The position numbers and the translations under genes were made by a program. The notes beneath the pieces were generated by a model. That model worked only from the letters and a program-made list of their open reading frames with translations, searched no databases and was not told the origin of the DNA. This document shows, piece by piece, positions 8,817-19,038 of a stretch of 31,551 nt of DNA (positions are counted from its first letter, which is position 1; the number at the start of each line of letters is the position of its first letter). Source of the DNA: a virus. The stretch lies in IMG/VR virus record IMGVR_UViG_3300024346_000320, positions 1-31,551 of that record, one strand, 5' to 3'.

Positions 8817-11249
8817 ATGGCATATATAGTTAAAAACACATCAGCATTAATTAACACAAGATTAACCGACACAGGTAGAAAAAAACTATCTGAAGGTAAT
8901 TTTAACATTTCATATTTTCAAATTGGAGATAGTGAAGTTTCTTATAATACATTAACCGGAACATCTTATAATCAATCCAGTAACAATATATTAGAACCTA
9001 ATTTTAATTCTCAAAATTCGGCACCCGGTCAAACTAATAAACAAAATGTTAAATACCCTATTTTTGTTAATTCGGGAAAAAATAGTGATTATGGTATTCC
9101 ATTTTCAGAACCACTTGTTTCTCCAATATATAACAGAGCAACAATGAGAGGTTTTTTTAGTGGTAACACAACCACACCACCATCTAGTTGGAGTGCTTTA
9201 ACTAGTACCGACTATGTCATCAACTCCAATTATGTTGTTGATATTTCAACATTTACCGGTGGGACACAAATTAAAATTATCTCATCTGCGTGTACCTCAA
9301 CTATTGTTAGGTTACCTATGAAAGGTGATTTAATTACAATATATTTTGATGGTAGTTCTGTTTATTGTAGTACAGGACCAATATCAGTTACCCCAACATC
9401 AACACCAACGCCAACCCCAACACCATCATATGATGCTTGTATTATATACCCAACCCCAACACCATCCTCAACTTGTTGTGTTACAACACCAACAGGATGT
9501 ACTCCAACACCTGTTGTAAACACTTTTGTTAATGTTAATAGTTGTTATAACATATTAACATATAGAATTGTTGACGTTTGTTTAAACATTATAACATTAG
9601 ATAGGGTAACACCTAACTATTCATATATAGCTTCGGGATGTACATATGTTAGAACATTAGTATATCCTCCAAATATGACTAACTTATATGATAGTGTAAC
9701 ACCAACACAACATTGGAATACTGATGTTATTAACTTTGAATCGATATGTAATACAGATGAGTTTGATGTTAAAGTTTGGAATATGAACATTCCTTGGTCT
9801 GAAAATCCCGCTGGTTTAATTGAGACCGGAACAGTTTCTCCATCACAAGGTTATAAAACTTTTAACTCTAAATCATATATTGGAACTAAAGAATATTTAG
9901 GTTATATGTCTAATAGCGGGCAAACTTTTGTTGATTTAAATGGTAATACAGAAGAATCTGTTTATTACTACGATTCTTTTTACAATAAAATAAATGTAAC
10001 TCCTGAAGAACAAAAATCTATTGGGATTATACACTATACAAATCAATCAATCGATTTCTATTATGGTGAGAAATTTGCTCTTGAACAACCAATTGCTGGA
10101 ACAATAGCTGAGGATATAACAGGTGACGCTAGAAATTTTAAATTACATTTACCTTGGCTAATGTGGCATAAAAATTCTGATTGTTGTGTTGGGGAAACAT
10201 TCTATGTTGTTCCACCTCAAGATAACTTTACAAGTGATGTGTCAACATTTTTTAAACCTCATTATATTAAGTCAACTAAAAATAGTGATATGAACACACC
10301 TGGTATTCGTTATTATTTTTTATGGGATGCACACCCAAATGCCTCTAATGGACGACCTAATAGAGTTGGTAAAGTATTTCCTGACCAAAAAATAATTGTT
10401 ATTGATGATGAAGAATTAATCGCCGCGTTATCATATAAATCAAATCGTAATTGGACATTACCCGCACCAACAACATCATTAATTGTTCCAAATAGTTGTA
10501 GTTCAGATGATTCATCGTTTAAAGGCGTTTTAACAGGTGCTAACGAAACTATGTATGTTAGTTATTTATTAACTAATGTATCATCCGGAGCAACTAATTC
10601 ATTACATTGTAATTATTATTCAAAAATATCCGGACCAAACGTTGATTGTGGGACACCAGGTAGTCAAAACGTTGCTGTTAGATTTGGTGGAGAATTTAAT
10701 TGTTTAAACCAAATAACAAATAACACACTTTTTGATGGTTATGTTGCAAATAAGTTTCAACTGATTTGTCAACTAGTCACAGACGGAAGTAGACCACTGT
10801 CAAATGCTTGGAAAATAATTGATTTTACAAGTCAATTAAGCGCAACAACTATAAATGGATATATTACACAAAACGGATTAACCGGTAACACATTTGTCAT
10901 AACAAACAATATGTATACAACCGCAACAACATATAACTTAAATAATTATATTTCACTACCTACAGTGGGTCAAACAGGACAAACCCTTAATTTTGGTGAT
11001 GAATATTATTTTTATGGTTCATTAGAAACAGATATTCAAGCAACCATTTATGAAATGAGGTATAAGATAAATCTTGGTCAATCAGAATTTCAAACATCAT
11101 CAAACCCAAGTTGGTCTCAAGGTGTTTCACCATATATTTCAGAAATTGGTCTTTACGATGATAAATTCAATCTTATGATTGTATCAAAGCTACAATCTCC
11201 TGTACAAAGACAGGGTATTCAACAGTTTTTAGTTAAATTTGATTTCTAA
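8817..11249 (+). CDS. Putative baseplate-attached tail fibre protein with Thr-Pro linker (810 aa)
   Basis: The N-terminus (LINTRLTDTGRKKLSEGNF, then FQIGDSEVSYN) and the C-terminus (SPYISEIGLYDDKFNLMIVS) resemble the two halves of the N-terminal attachment domain of phage tail-fibre proteins. That family typically has a T.tG...L..G...I....iGd pattern followed by an EIGLYDE.GNLI stretch. Here the halves are separated by about 700 residues, as if a large insert had been placed in the domain. Residues 192-233 are a Thr-Pro linker (TPTSTPTPTPTPS and PTPTPSSTCCVTTPT) like the long stalk in the gene on the opposite strand at 11887. Residues 300-550 hold Trp/Tyr-rich sequence (LPWLMWHKNSDCC, RYYFLWDAHPNAS) of unknown function. 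No signal peptide is present. The gene is followed after nine bases by the resolvase gene. Fibre or baseplate attachment is inferred. Confidence 0.66.
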   Translation: MAYIVKNTSALINTRLTDTGRKKLSEGNFNISYFQIGDSEVSYNTLTGTSYNQSSNNILEPNFNSQNSAPGQTNKQNVKYPIFVNSGKNSDYGIPFSEPLVSPIYNRATMRGFFSGNTTTPPSSWSALTSTDYVINSNYVVDISTFTGGTQIKIISSACTSTIVRLPMKGDLITIYFDGSSVYCSTGPISVTPTSTPTPTPTPSYDACIIYPTPTPSSTCCVTTPTGCTPTPVVNTFVNVNSCYNILTYRIVDVCLNIITLDRVTPNYSYIASGCTYVRTLVYPPNMTNLYDSVTPTQHWNTDVINFESICNTDEFDVKVWNMNIPWSENPAGLIETGTVSPSQGYKTFNSKSYIGTKEYLGYMSNSGQTFVDLNGNTEESVYYYDSFYNKINVTPEEQKSIGIIHYTNQSIDFYYGEKFALEQPIAGTIAEDITGDARNFKLHLPWLMWHKNSDCCVGETFYVVPPQDNFTSDVSTFFKPHYIKSTKNSDMNTPGIRYYFLWDAHPNASNGRPNRVGKVFPDQKIIVIDDEELIAALSYKSNRNWTLPAPTTSLIVPNSCSSDDSSFKGVLTGANETMYVSYLLTNVSSGATNSLHCNYYSKISGPNVDCGTPGSQNVAVRFGGEFNCLNQITNNTLFDGYVANKFQLICQLVTDGSRPLSNAWKIIDFTSQLSATTINGYITQNGLTGNTFVITNNMYTTATTYNLNNYISLPTVGQTGQTLNFGDEYYFYGSLETDIQATIYEMRYKINLGQSEFQTSSNPSWSQGVSPYISEIGLYDDKFNLMIVSKLQSPVQRQGIQQFLVKFDF

Positions 11250-11258
11250 AAAAAACAT

Positions 11259-11858
11259 ATGAAAAAAACATTAAAAGAAAGCCCTAAAGTTTTAGGGCTT
11301 GATGTTTCTACCAAAACTATTGGATGGGCATTATTTGACATACAAAGTAGAGAATTATTAGAACTAACCCACGTATCACCAACTCCAAAACCAAAGGAAG
11401 ATAACAAAATAAAAGAATTACTTCTTAAAGGTGAAATTTTTAGAACTAAACTTTTAGAATATAAAGATATGGGGATTACTAAAGTAATTATTGAGGAACC
11501 TTTATTAAACTCAAATAACGTCTACACAGTCCAAACATTGTTAAGGTTTAATACTTTGGTCACCAAAGAAATTTACGATGTTTTAGGGGTGGTTCCTGAC
11601 TTTATATCGACATACAACTCTCGTAAGTTTGCCTTCCCCGAATTAGTTAAAGAAAATGATAAAGGTAAGTTTGTATTATTTGGTGGTCTTCCAAAAGACA
11701 TTGATAAGAAACAAATTATTTGGGATTTAATAGCCAAAAAAGAACCACAAATAACTTGGCAATACACAAGAAACAATACCCTCAAAAAAGAAAACTTCGA
11801 CCAAACAGACGCTTATTGTTGTGTCTTAGGTCATATGAGACAAGAAAATATATGGTAA
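11259..11858 (+). CDS. RuvC-like Holliday-junction resolvase family protein (199 aa)
   Basis: The protein has the RNase H-fold signature of RuvC-type nucleases. VLGLDVSTKTIGWALFD at residues 11-27 carries the first acidic residue (D15), VIIEEPLL at 76-83 carries the central glutamate (E79 or E80), and FDQTDAYCCVLG near 180-191 carries the last acidic residues (D181, D184). The length fits RuvC-like proteins of large phages. Such enzymes cut branched DNA during replication, recombination or before packaging. The ATG at 11259 is preceded by AAAAAAAACAT and no Shine-Dalgarno sequence. It sits nine bases after a fibre gene and directly before a terminator, an unusual place for a DNA-processing gene. 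A Thr-Pro-like stretch (SPTPKPKEDNK, 40-50) is probably a surface loop. A non-resolving RNase H-fold nuclease is a less likely alternative. Confidence 0.85.
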   Translation: MKKTLKESPKVLGLDVSTKTIGWALFDIQSRELLELTHVSPTPKPKEDNKIKELLLKGEIFRTKLLEYKDMGITKVIIEEPLLNSNNVYTVQTLLRFNTLVTKEIYDVLGVVPDFISTYNSRKFAFPELVKENDKGKFVLFGGLPKDIDKKQIIWDLIAKKEPQITWQYTRNNTLKKENFDQTDAYCCVLGHMRQENIW

Positions 11859-11863
11859 AAAAT

Positions 11864-11888
11864 AACCCCCTTAATTGGGGGTTTTTTT
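11864..11888. terminator. Two-way intrinsic terminator between convergent clusters
   Basis: The stem CCCCC at 11866-11870 pairs with GGGGG at 11877-11881 around the loop TTAATT, extended by flanking AA/TT pairs. Seven T residues follow on the plus strand (11882-11888). On the minus strand the hairpin is followed by TTATTTTTT. It lies between the stop of the resolvase gene (11858) and the stop of the SprB fibre gene (11889-11887), with which the T-run overlaps. It can end both transcripts. Confidence 0.85.
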
Positions 11889-14800
11889 ATTTATCACATA
11901 TATGACTTAATGATAATATATTATTTTTTGGTCCACAACCAACTTTATAGAAATATTCATAATCAAATATTTCACCATCAATTATATTATTTGTGACACT
12001 CAATGAGAATCCATTATAAGTTGTAATATCTCGAACTAATGAATAACCATCCCCAATATAGGTCACTAAAATAGTGATTACATCATCCTGAACAACATTA
12101 TATGATGTAGAATAAGTGGTTATTAAATTATTATTCCAAGAATAAAGAAGTTCATTATTTAACAATACCTTACCTTGTCCTTCACCTCTACATTGATTAG
12201 AAAATTTAAAATCTAATTTACATTTGTCACCACCAATATCTATCAATATATTATCAAGACATTTTTTACAATCACCATATAAGTTACCGTCCCAATTAGT
12301 AAAATAATTAACAGTACCTGAATCAAAAGTGTTTGAATATATACCTAAATACTGATTTAACGTTAATGTATTTCCAATTAATTCCCAACAAGTTCGTACA
12401 CCTCTTTTGTCGGTAAATAATATTGTATTACCCAATTCCATTCCTTGAGTAACCAACATAGTTTGAAGAACCACAAGTGATTTTTCATTACCACCACACT
12501 CTCTGTAAGCGTAATACGTTGTTAACGGAGACGGTGTTGGTGTTGATGTTGACGCAGGTGTTTGAGTTAACGTAGGTGTTTGAGTTAACGTAGGTGTTGG
12601 TGTTAATGTATTAGTTGGCGTTAATGTTAGTGTTGGTGTTAATGTTGGTGTTAATGTATTTGTCGGAGTTAATGTGTTTGTAGGTGTTAATGTTGGTGTT
12701 GGAGTATTAGTTTGAGTTAATGTTGGTGTTGGAGTAACCGACGCACCCGGTGTTGGTGTTAATGTTGGTGTCGGTGTATTAGTTTGTGTCAATGTTGGTG
12801 TTGGAGTAACCGACGCACCCGGTGTTGGTGTTAATGTTTGAGTTAACGTAGGTGTTGGTGTTAATGTATTAGTTGGCGTTAATGTATTAGTTGGAGTTAA
12901 TGTTGGTGTTGGCGTTAATGTTGGTGTTAATGTATTTGTAGGTGTTAATGTTGGCGTTGGGGTAGGCGAAGAACTTGGTATCGGTCCACAATATTCACAA
13001 GAAATATCATAATTAATAGTTGTACTAACTATTACAGTTGTGTTATGTAAAGATTCCGGGTCACAATTAGTTTTAACATAAATTGTATTATCCGGATAAG
13101 TTTCAACATTACCCGCACCAATTTGTGGTGAACTTTCAATTAATGTTGTAACCCAACCATAAAAATCACTATCCGTTGGGTATTCATCTAACGCGTACCC
13201 TGTGTAAATTACGCTAGACGTAACAAAAGTCCCTGCAGTAACACTAAGAGTAAAAATCGCACTATTTAAAACACAATTTGTGAACCCTGATGTTAAATCA
13301 TAAAAACCTTCATTTAACATTTCTCGAGGACCTGTTTTGACAATAACAGGATTATCACCCAACGTTAAATTACCACTACAAACACTATAAGTTCCTGAAC
13401 CATTATAAGTATTTATACCATCAATAACAATTTGTTTTGTTTTTGAGAAACCATCCGCATCAACTACTCTAAGAGAATAGGTGCCCGCAGATAAATTATT
13501 GACCGTCATACCAGTATCCCCATTTGACCATATAAAATCAAAAGGCGGTTTACCATCTAAAACATATGCAGATATTTCACCATTTGAATTTATCGCAAAC
13601 TTATTACTCGATAAGTGAAAATCAACCGCAACTGAATTGTCAATTGTAAAAGGTAATGATTGATAACATTTAGTACTATCTACTACACTAGCAAGATAAT
13701 TTCCTGAGGCTAAATTGTTAAAGGTATATGACATTACCGAAGTTGTCACTAATTGTGAGTTAATACTATAAGTATATGGTGGTGTACCTCCACTAGTTAT
13801 ATACAATGTCACACTTCCGTTGTTTTCACCACCGGTAGTTCCGGTAGTTGAGGTAGTTAAACCAAATAAAACATCATTATTAATTGTATATGTATTTGAA
13901 TAAGTACAAGGGCCTAAATCTGTTACACTTAAAGTATAGGTCCCTGATGATAAATTTTCAAATCTCCAAACATTACTATCTATGATATTTGTTGTAATAT
14001 TACCATTGGAGTCCGTTAAAATGTATGTGTATGGTGGTGTTCCACCTAATACAGTTATTGGACCTAATATTCCTGACAAGTCATTACATTTTGAATTGGT
14101 TGTATTAACAAACACGCTCGATATACCTGCGGGTGTTAATAATGTTGTTGACGAACTTGATTTACATAAACCGGCATCTGTAACTTCAACTGTAAATCCG
14201 CCCGGAGATAAACTTGTAAAAATAACCGTTCTATCAAAAGTAATTATTGACTCACCATTAGAGGCTAAATAATAAAATGGTGCCGTACCATCAACAACAA
14301 TTACAGTCACTTCACCATCAGCGGTAAAACAACTTGGTTGAGTAACAAATAATGAACCAATTAAAACCGGACTTACTATATCCACATTAGCACTTTTAGA
14401 AACCCCACAACCACTATTATCAGTTACAGTCACACTATAAGTTCCTGCGGTCAACCCTGTTAATGAATCACCAATCACTCCGTTTGACCATAAGTAAGTA
14501 TATGGTGGGTTACCTGTTAAACCACTAATAAATATTTTCCCTGAGTTTGTTGTACAACCAGCATCATTAACCACAAATAAATCATAATTTATTGTTGTTG
14601 AAGTTTTTACAATACAAGTTTCTGACATACCCGTACATCCGGCACCATCGTCAGCAATTACATAATATGTTCCAGCACTTAACGATGTGAATTCCGCAAC
14701 ATTTGAATATGGTGATGATGAGTCAATAAACCCTGATGTATTTTCATATAAAAAGAATGTTGCATTCCCATAAGAGTATGTTGTGGATGCAGTTATTGAC

Positions 14801-15117
14801 CCGTTATTCAAACCACATAAAGTATCTGTGTGACTATCAATTGAAGTACAAGTACCACTAGATATTAAAACATTTACAGGTAAAACCGTGTTAGGTGAAC
14901 AACTATCAATTATATTTAATGTGTAAGTTCCCGCACTTAAGAATATTTTGTTATAAGTAGTCACATCAACACCAAGCGGTATTACATCCGTAATTGGTGT
15001 TAACCATTGTATAGTATATGGAGGTGAATCTCCAATTATATCAAGAGTAAATCCTCCCGCAAAAGAGTTAGTACAATCACCTGTTATACTAATATTATAT
15101 GTTAAATTACACGCCAT
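11887..15117 (-). CDS. SprB-repeat tail fibre with Thr-Pro stalk (1076 aa)
   Basis: This is the last gene of the baseplate cluster. Residues 1-566 hold about seven tandem SprB-like repeats of 65-90 residues. The clearest is at 180-245 ([16 protein letters not shown], then [17 protein letters not shown]); others recur as GGTPPYTY at 358-365 and 443-450 and [16 protein letters not shown] at 521-536. Residues 567-710 are a separate Thr/Ser-rich region. Residues 715-863 are a Thr-Pro stalk of TPT and NTL units. Residues 866-1076 form a cysteine-containing C-terminal domain ([17 protein letters not shown]). There is no signal peptide. SprB repeats are known from Bacteroidota gliding adhesins and other surface proteins. 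The position at the end of a W-J-...-I order suggests the P2 H (fibre) role: N-terminal repeats toward the baseplate and a C-terminal receptor-binding tip. Which end binds is inference. The start lies one base after the upstream stop. Confidence 0.82.
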   Translation of the reverse strand: MACNLTYNISITGDCTNSFAGGFTLDIIGDSPPYTIQWLTPITDVIPLGVDVTTYNKIFLSAGTYTLNIIDSCSPNTVLPVNVLISSGTCTSIDSHTDTLCGLNNGSITASTTYSYGNATFFLYENTSGFIDSSSPYSNVAEFTSLSAGTYYVIADDGAGCTGMSETCIVKTSTTINYDLFVVNDAGCTTNSGKIFISGLTGNPPYTYLWSNGVIGDSLTGLTAGTYSVTVTDNSGCGVSKSANVDIVSPVLIGSLFVTQPSCFTADGEVTVIVVDGTAPFYYLASNGESIITFDRTVIFTSLSPGGFTVEVTDAGLCKSSSSTTLLTPAGISSVFVNTTNSKCNDLSGILGPITVLGGTPPYTYILTDSNGNITTNIIDSNVWRFENLSSGTYTLSVTDLGPCTYSNTYTINNDVLFGLTTSTTGTTGGENNGSVTLYITSGGTPPYTYSINSQLVTTSVMSYTFNNLASGNYLASVVDSTKCYQSLPFTIDNSVAVDFHLSSNKFAINSNGEISAYVLDGKPPFDFIWSNGDTGMTVNNLSAGTYSLRVVDADGFSKTKQIVIDGINTYNGSGTYSVCSGNLTLGDNPVIVKTGPREMLNEGFYDLTSGFTNCVLNSAIFTLSVTAGTFVTSSVIYTGYALDEYPTDSDFYGWVTTLIESSPQIGAGNVETYPDNTIYVKTNCDPESLHNTTVIVSTTINYDISCEYCGPIPSSSPTPTPTLTPTNTLTPTLTPTPTLTPTNTLTPTNTLTPTPTLTQTLTPTPGASVTPTPTLTQTNTPTPTLTPTPGASVTPTPTLTQTNTPTPTLTPTNTLTPTNTLTPTLTPTLTLTPTNTLTPTPTLTQTPTLTQTPASTSTPTPSPLTTYYAYRECGGNEKSLVVLQTMLVTQGMELGNTILFTDKRGVRTCWELIGNTLTLNQYLGIYSNTFDSGTVNYFTNWDGNLYGDCKKCLDNILIDIGGDKCKLDFKFSNQCRGEGQGKVLLNNELLYSWNNNLITTYSTSYNVVQDDVITILVTYIGDGYSLVRDITTYNGFSLSVTNNIIDGEIFDYEYFYKVGCGPKNNILSLSHICDK
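12529..12975 (-). repeat. Thr-Pro stalk coding repeat (about 447 bp)
   Basis: On the minus strand this stretch encodes residues 715-863 of the SprB fibre, made of degenerate TPT, TPTL and TPTNTL units. It is the most repetitive DNA in the window. Pro at nearly every second position predicts an extended rod-like stalk, and the dense Thr residues are potential O-glycan sites. Copy number is likely to vary between related phages. Confidence 0.9.
12688..12831 (-). repeat. Two tandem 72-bp units inside the Thr-Pro stalk
   Basis: Two adjacent 24-residue units (residues 763-786 and 787-810) both read [20 protein letters not shown] followed by TPTL. The DNA copies are nearly identical over 72 bp, with shared features such as the GGAGTAACCGACGCACCCGG segment seen on the plus strand at about 12731 and 12803. 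They look like a recent tandem duplication. Confidence 0.88.
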
Positions 15118-15118
15118 T

Positions 15119-18100
15119 TTATGAGCAACTAATTGTAAAGTTTATTCCTACATCTATTTTTATATTCCAACCTAAATCTTTGTTAGCACAGTTTGTGTTA
15201 AATATTGTAACTGTTGTATTAGTATCATTAAAATAATAACCAAGACCTAGTGGGAGTAAACCATCTAAAGAATATCTTAAAGAAGTTTGCCATTTTTGAT
15301 TAGTCGGCGCACTAAAAGTTTCATTAACCGCCGAACCACTAAAGAACCAATCGTGAATTATTAAAACACCATTAAACGTTATATCAACGTACCATTGTGA
15401 TATTACACTAGTATTATCACAATTCTCTAAGTCATTATTTTTTATATAAGAATTAATAACAGAATTAAGAACACCATTAAAATTAGACACACTCTTCCCA
15501 AACGGATAAACATTACATTTTTTTGATTGACGAGGACAATCGGTATTATATATTGTAGTCGTTAATTCACACGGTTTACAAGGAACCGGAACAAATTGAC
15601 AACCTCTTTGTCTTCTCCAAACAAATTTTTGTCTGTGAAAAATTGAATTTTCTAATTTAACACCTGTATTCCAAATAGTACTTGCCGGTATCATTTGCTC
15701 CACTAAACGAATCCAATAATCCCCCATACCATCGACATATTGTGTCATAGTCTCATAGGTAAAATTATCATTAGCAATACCAACAATATTTTCAGATTCT
15801 AAGTATCTCCAATAAATTGATTGTAATGTTGGATAACCACTGGTACCCCCATCTGTCGCAAATTGTCTATTTCTAACATTGATAGTATTCTTCCAAAATG
15901 TTTGAGCAAATTCAAAAAATGATTTATTTTTTGGTTGTGGATTAATCACTGTCCAATCCACATCACCTTTACTAGGATATATTGAAACCGGATTAGGGTC
16001 ACAATATGTTGGTGGAACATAATTTAAACCTTCATTAGGAATTGGATAATTATATTGATTTGACATAGTCCAAACATCATATAATAACCCCTGACTTGGA
16101 TTTAAAAACAAATCAACATTTTTAACATTAATTACTAAATTATCGTTATCTGTGTTATAAAAAGAATCAAACCCTCCATCAAAATTAGACCTAGTACCAA
16201 TTTCAGTATCTACCCAACTTTTATTATTATCAATTGCCGGTCTTAAGTTAAACCCTAATGTAGTGTACGGTAATTGTCTATAAACATTTAAAAAATCTTG
16301 ACCATAACTAAATGGGCTTAATTTAGTTTGATAGTTAGGGTTAGACCCTGTAAACACACTAGTTGTTAAATCAACTTGTTCCAAAGACCTATGTTTAGGT
16401 GTTGATTCAAACCAACCACTACCCATTTGAAAGAAATAAGAGTCCGTATTTACCGGAGATTTTGGATATCCAAAGTTATCAATAGGATAATCCGTAAGGC
16501 TCACATTTGAATCACTTAATTTTGTACTTGTTGTAAACCCTGTATAACCACTTCCTTGAATAAAAAAAACATATGTTGGGTCTAAAACAGGAACACTTTT
16601 TGAATATGTACCTCCCGAAATATTAGCAAATTGAGTGTTAAACTCATTTATATTGATTTTTTGGTCGGCTAAGTAAATGTATTCATTAAATTCAACTAAA
16701 GCATCAGGGGCACCAATCATTCTCATTAATGTTTCAATTGATTTTCTAGTACCTTTTGATTTAAACAAGTAAGCCGAATTAAGTATTAAATTGTTATAAT
16801 AATTGTAATTTAATTCATCAGGTGTTTGAGATTGTGAAACACCGGCAAATGACGAAGTATCGTTATTTTTTTGACCAAAAACTGAGTTTAAAAAATCATC
16901 ATTAGAAATTGGTGTTATATTTGTTGTCCAACCTAATGTTTGCGCCAAGTTTTTTAATAATTGAGATGGAATATCATTTCCCGAATTATAATTTACGGAA
17001 TTCATATACGCCAAAGCATTAATGAATTTTTTAGTCTCATCAAAACTTCTACCATATATTTGTAAAACTTTTTGCACCTTTTGGTCAACAGTATCAAATT
17101 CTCTAAACGAATCTGTTGTTAAAAATCTTGAAACAAGATTTGTTTGGTAACTATCAAAAGACGCACTAATATCATTTAATGTTGTTAAATAAACCGTAAA
17201 CGAATTTGTTAAAATATCTAAATTCCAAACACCCATTAAAGGCCAAGTAACATTTTCATTATTAATATAATATGAACCATCCTCACTTTCCATTGGAACT
17301 TTAAACACTGCCGTGTATATTGGAGATATATTTCTATTTAACAAAAATCGTTGTACCTCATCTAAGTCAACACTAAATATACGATTAACTTCGTGGTCAT
17401 TAGGCCTAACTATAATATCATCAGTAGAACTTGTTTGTCCTGAAAATGGATTACCATTTACAAAAATCTTAAGAGTACCTGAAGATATTGAGCTAGTTGG
17501 GACAATTTGTTTAACGTCATACCCAACACCATTATAATATAAAGAATACTTAGCGTATTGAGTGGTCATATTACGTAATTCTGAAACTTGTATTTCTCTT
17601 AATTGTAAATTTCTTGTAGCGTTAACAGAAAAATCAATATCAAAAGGGTTTCTAATTCTACTAACAATTAAATCAAAATTAGTTTCATTTGTTATCTGAT
17701 TATAAACTATATTTGTCGCTGTATCACCAGTCTTATAACTTTCATCCATAAAAGTGACTTCTAAAGCCGCAGGAAATTTACTAATAATGGTCTCAACAGA
17801 TGTTGAAATTCTTTTAACCATTGACCCGTAAGTTGTAAAATTTGTAACTTCGGTTAAATCAAAATTAGGATAAACTTTAAAGTTGTTTTCAAATATCGCT
17901 CTTGATTGGTCAACACTCGAAAGTCCTAAACCCTCTAAATTAACCGGACTTGAAAATGTTCCTGTTGAAAATGTTCTATTAACTTTTTCACTTAAAGCTG
18001 TGGTAAATTCAAAATTACCTTGCGTTAATCCACCTCCAGCAATTAGTTGAAATCCAACTAAATTATCTGAGAATGTACCAGCACCTGTTGCCGGTTGTGG

Positions 18101-18127
18101 TGGACAAGTAAAATTTTGATTTGCCAT
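15119..18127 (-). CDS. Large baseplate/tail protein with a tail-protein-I-like region (1002 aa)
   Basis: Residues about 340-485 look like the core of P2 gpI-type tail proteins: [20 protein letters not shown], then [15 protein letters not shown] at 386-400, then [20 protein letters not shown] at 455-474. In that family a 'mature' tail module is followed by a helix with a GT..(A/S)I..LL..IGAP-like pattern. The remaining sequence is unassigned. A Trp-rich region ([20 protein letters not shown]) and a cysteine cluster ([19 protein letters not shown]) lie near the C-terminus. No signal peptide or membrane segment is present. The position between the J-like gene and the terminal fibre gene agrees with a gpI role, which is to link the baseplate wedge to the fibre. 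It is far longer than the P2 protein (about 176 aa), so the match can only be regional. The start is one base after the upstream stop. Confidence 0.6.
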   Translation of the reverse strand: MANQNFTCPPQPATGAGTFSDNLVGFQLIAGGGLTQGNFEFTTALSEKVNRTFSTGTFSSPVNLEGLGLSSVDQSRAIFENNFKVYPNFDLTEVTNFTTYGSMVKRISTSVETIISKFPAALEVTFMDESYKTGDTATNIVYNQITNETNFDLIVSRIRNPFDIDFSVNATRNLQLREIQVSELRNMTTQYAKYSLYYNGVGYDVKQIVPTSSISSGTLKIFVNGNPFSGQTSSTDDIIVRPNDHEVNRIFSVDLDEVQRFLLNRNISPIYTAVFKVPMESEDGSYYINNENVTWPLMGVWNLDILTNSFTVYLTTLNDISASFDSYQTNLVSRFLTTDSFREFDTVDQKVQKVLQIYGRSFDETKKFINALAYMNSVNYNSGNDIPSQLLKNLAQTLGWTTNITPISNDDFLNSVFGQKNNDTSSFAGVSQSQTPDELNYNYYNNLILNSAYLFKSKGTRKSIETLMRMIGAPDALVEFNEYIYLADQKININEFNTQFANISGGTYSKSVPVLDPTYVFFIQGSGYTGFTTSTKLSDSNVSLTDYPIDNFGYPKSPVNTDSYFFQMGSGWFESTPKHRSLEQVDLTTSVFTGSNPNYQTKLSPFSYGQDFLNVYRQLPYTTLGFNLRPAIDNNKSWVDTEIGTRSNFDGGFDSFYNTDNDNLVINVKNVDLFLNPSQGLLYDVWTMSNQYNYPIPNEGLNYVPPTYCDPNPVSIYPSKGDVDWTVINPQPKNKSFFEFAQTFWKNTINVRNRQFATDGGTSGYPTLQSIYWRYLESENIVGIANDNFTYETMTQYVDGMGDYWIRLVEQMIPASTIWNTGVKLENSIFHRQKFVWRRQRGCQFVPVPCKPCELTTTIYNTDCPRQSKKCNVYPFGKSVSNFNGVLNSVINSYIKNNDLENCDNTSVISQWYVDITFNGVLIIHDWFFSGSAVNETFSAPTNQKWQTSLRYSLDGLLPLGLGYYFNDTNTTVTIFNTNCANKDLGWNIKIDVGINFTISCS

Positions 18128-18128
18128 T

Positions 18129-19037
18129 TTATTGTGTTATATTTGTAAAGTTTTTACTGAAATCAATATTATTTCCTCTATCTTGTCTAACTTCATATAA
18201 TAAAGTATTAAATTGGTCTCTAATTTCGTATAAGTTGTATTGTTTGTAAATGTTATTACTTGTATCGTATAGAGTGTAGATACCGTCATCAATAGATTTA
18301 GTTTGATTACCATATAGAGCAATAGCCAATGTTGAAATGTCGTGTTCCGCAATCTCAATATCCAAACTGATAGGATTAAAGAAGGTATTAGTGATTATAA
18401 TATTTTGATTTGGCTGTCCAATGTAAGGTGTTGCGTTTGGATTATTTGTTGGCGACGAAGACGGTGACACAGTACAAAACAATAAATTTGTATTGTTGTT
18501 AGTATAACGATATCTAATAGCTTTTTGTGATGAATTTGTTAAATTTTGAACAACCGGTTCACAAAAGAATGATGATGTAATTATTCTAAAGAAATTAGGT
18601 ATTTTTGTACCATCCGAATTTAGATATTCAATTCTAAACCCAACTAATCCTTGACTAACAAATTTGTTTCTATAGTTTGATGGAACCGCATTTAAATCAA
18701 TTATTAAACCTTTAACATTAGGTAGTGAAGATAACACACCACAATCCAATATAGTGGTTCTAATTTGAGCTGGTCTAAGAAATAAAGTATAAATACCTAT
18801 TTTGTTAAATTGTTCCGCAGGTAGTCTTAAATTGTATAATCCCCCTAAAATTTCAATATTAGAGTTAACGCCTGTCGCGTCATTATTATAGTAAGGTGTT
18901 AATACAGATAACGCATCCAATTTTGTTAACACAAAGTTGTTTGTTTCATCTCTTGTTGGAGTATAATTCAATATTATCTCTACATCTTCCGGACTTACGT
19001 CTGCCGGTCTTATCGTTCCATAGGTTCCTGTTGCCAT
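18129..19037 (-). CDS. Unassigned virion-cluster protein (302 aa)
   Basis: I do not recognise a family. The N-terminal part has mixed alpha/beta composition (RPADVSPEDVEIILNYTPTR; NIEILGGLYNLRLPAEQFNK; IGIYTLFLRPAQIRTTILDC). A Ser/Pro/Asn linker (SPSSSPTNNPNATP, about residues 193-206) separates it from a C-terminal domain with ISLDIEIAEHDISTLAIALYG. There is no signal peptide, membrane segment or enzymatic motif. It lies one base from both neighbours in the baseplate cluster, so it is almost certainly co-translated with them and is probably a virion component. A role as an adaptor between wedge proteins and fibre is possible but unsupported by motif. Confidence 0.7.
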   Translation of the reverse strand: MATGTYGTIRPADVSPEDVEIILNYTPTRDETNNFVLTKLDALSVLTPYYNNDATGVNSNIEILGGLYNLRLPAEQFNKIGIYTLFLRPAQIRTTILDCGVLSSLPNVKGLIIDLNAVPSNYRNKFVSQGLVGFRIEYLNSDGTKIPNFFRIITSSFFCEPVVQNLTNSSQKAIRYRYTNNNTNLLFCTVSPSSSPTNNPNATPYIGQPNQNIIITNTFFNPISLDIEIAEHDISTLAIALYGNQTKSIDDGIYTLYDTSNNIYKQYNLYEIRDQFNTLLYEVRQDRGNNIDFSKNFTNITQ

Positions 19038-19038
19038 C

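Noticed and set aside
12529-12975. Possible CRISPR-like array
   Set aside because: The repeats are degenerate, in frame, without unique spacers of constant length, and encode a Thr-Pro stalk.
13982-14272. Open frame of 96 codons on the plus strand inside the SprB fibre gene
   Set aside because: It lies wholly antisense to a gene with clear repeat domains, has no promoter or family resemblance, and follows from the composition of the coding strand.
5224-15117. Diversity-generating retroelement acting on fibre genes
   Set aside because: No reverse transcriptase, template repeat or variable repeat pair was seen in the window.
15133-18153. Shared 11-mer AAACTTTACAA ending exactly 15 bases before the starts at 15117 and 18127
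   Set aside because: The equal spacing is striking, but the 11-mer lies in the final codons of the preceding genes (both encode NFT) and is absent before 19037 and other starts. Two cases in AT-rich DNA are too few for a signal.
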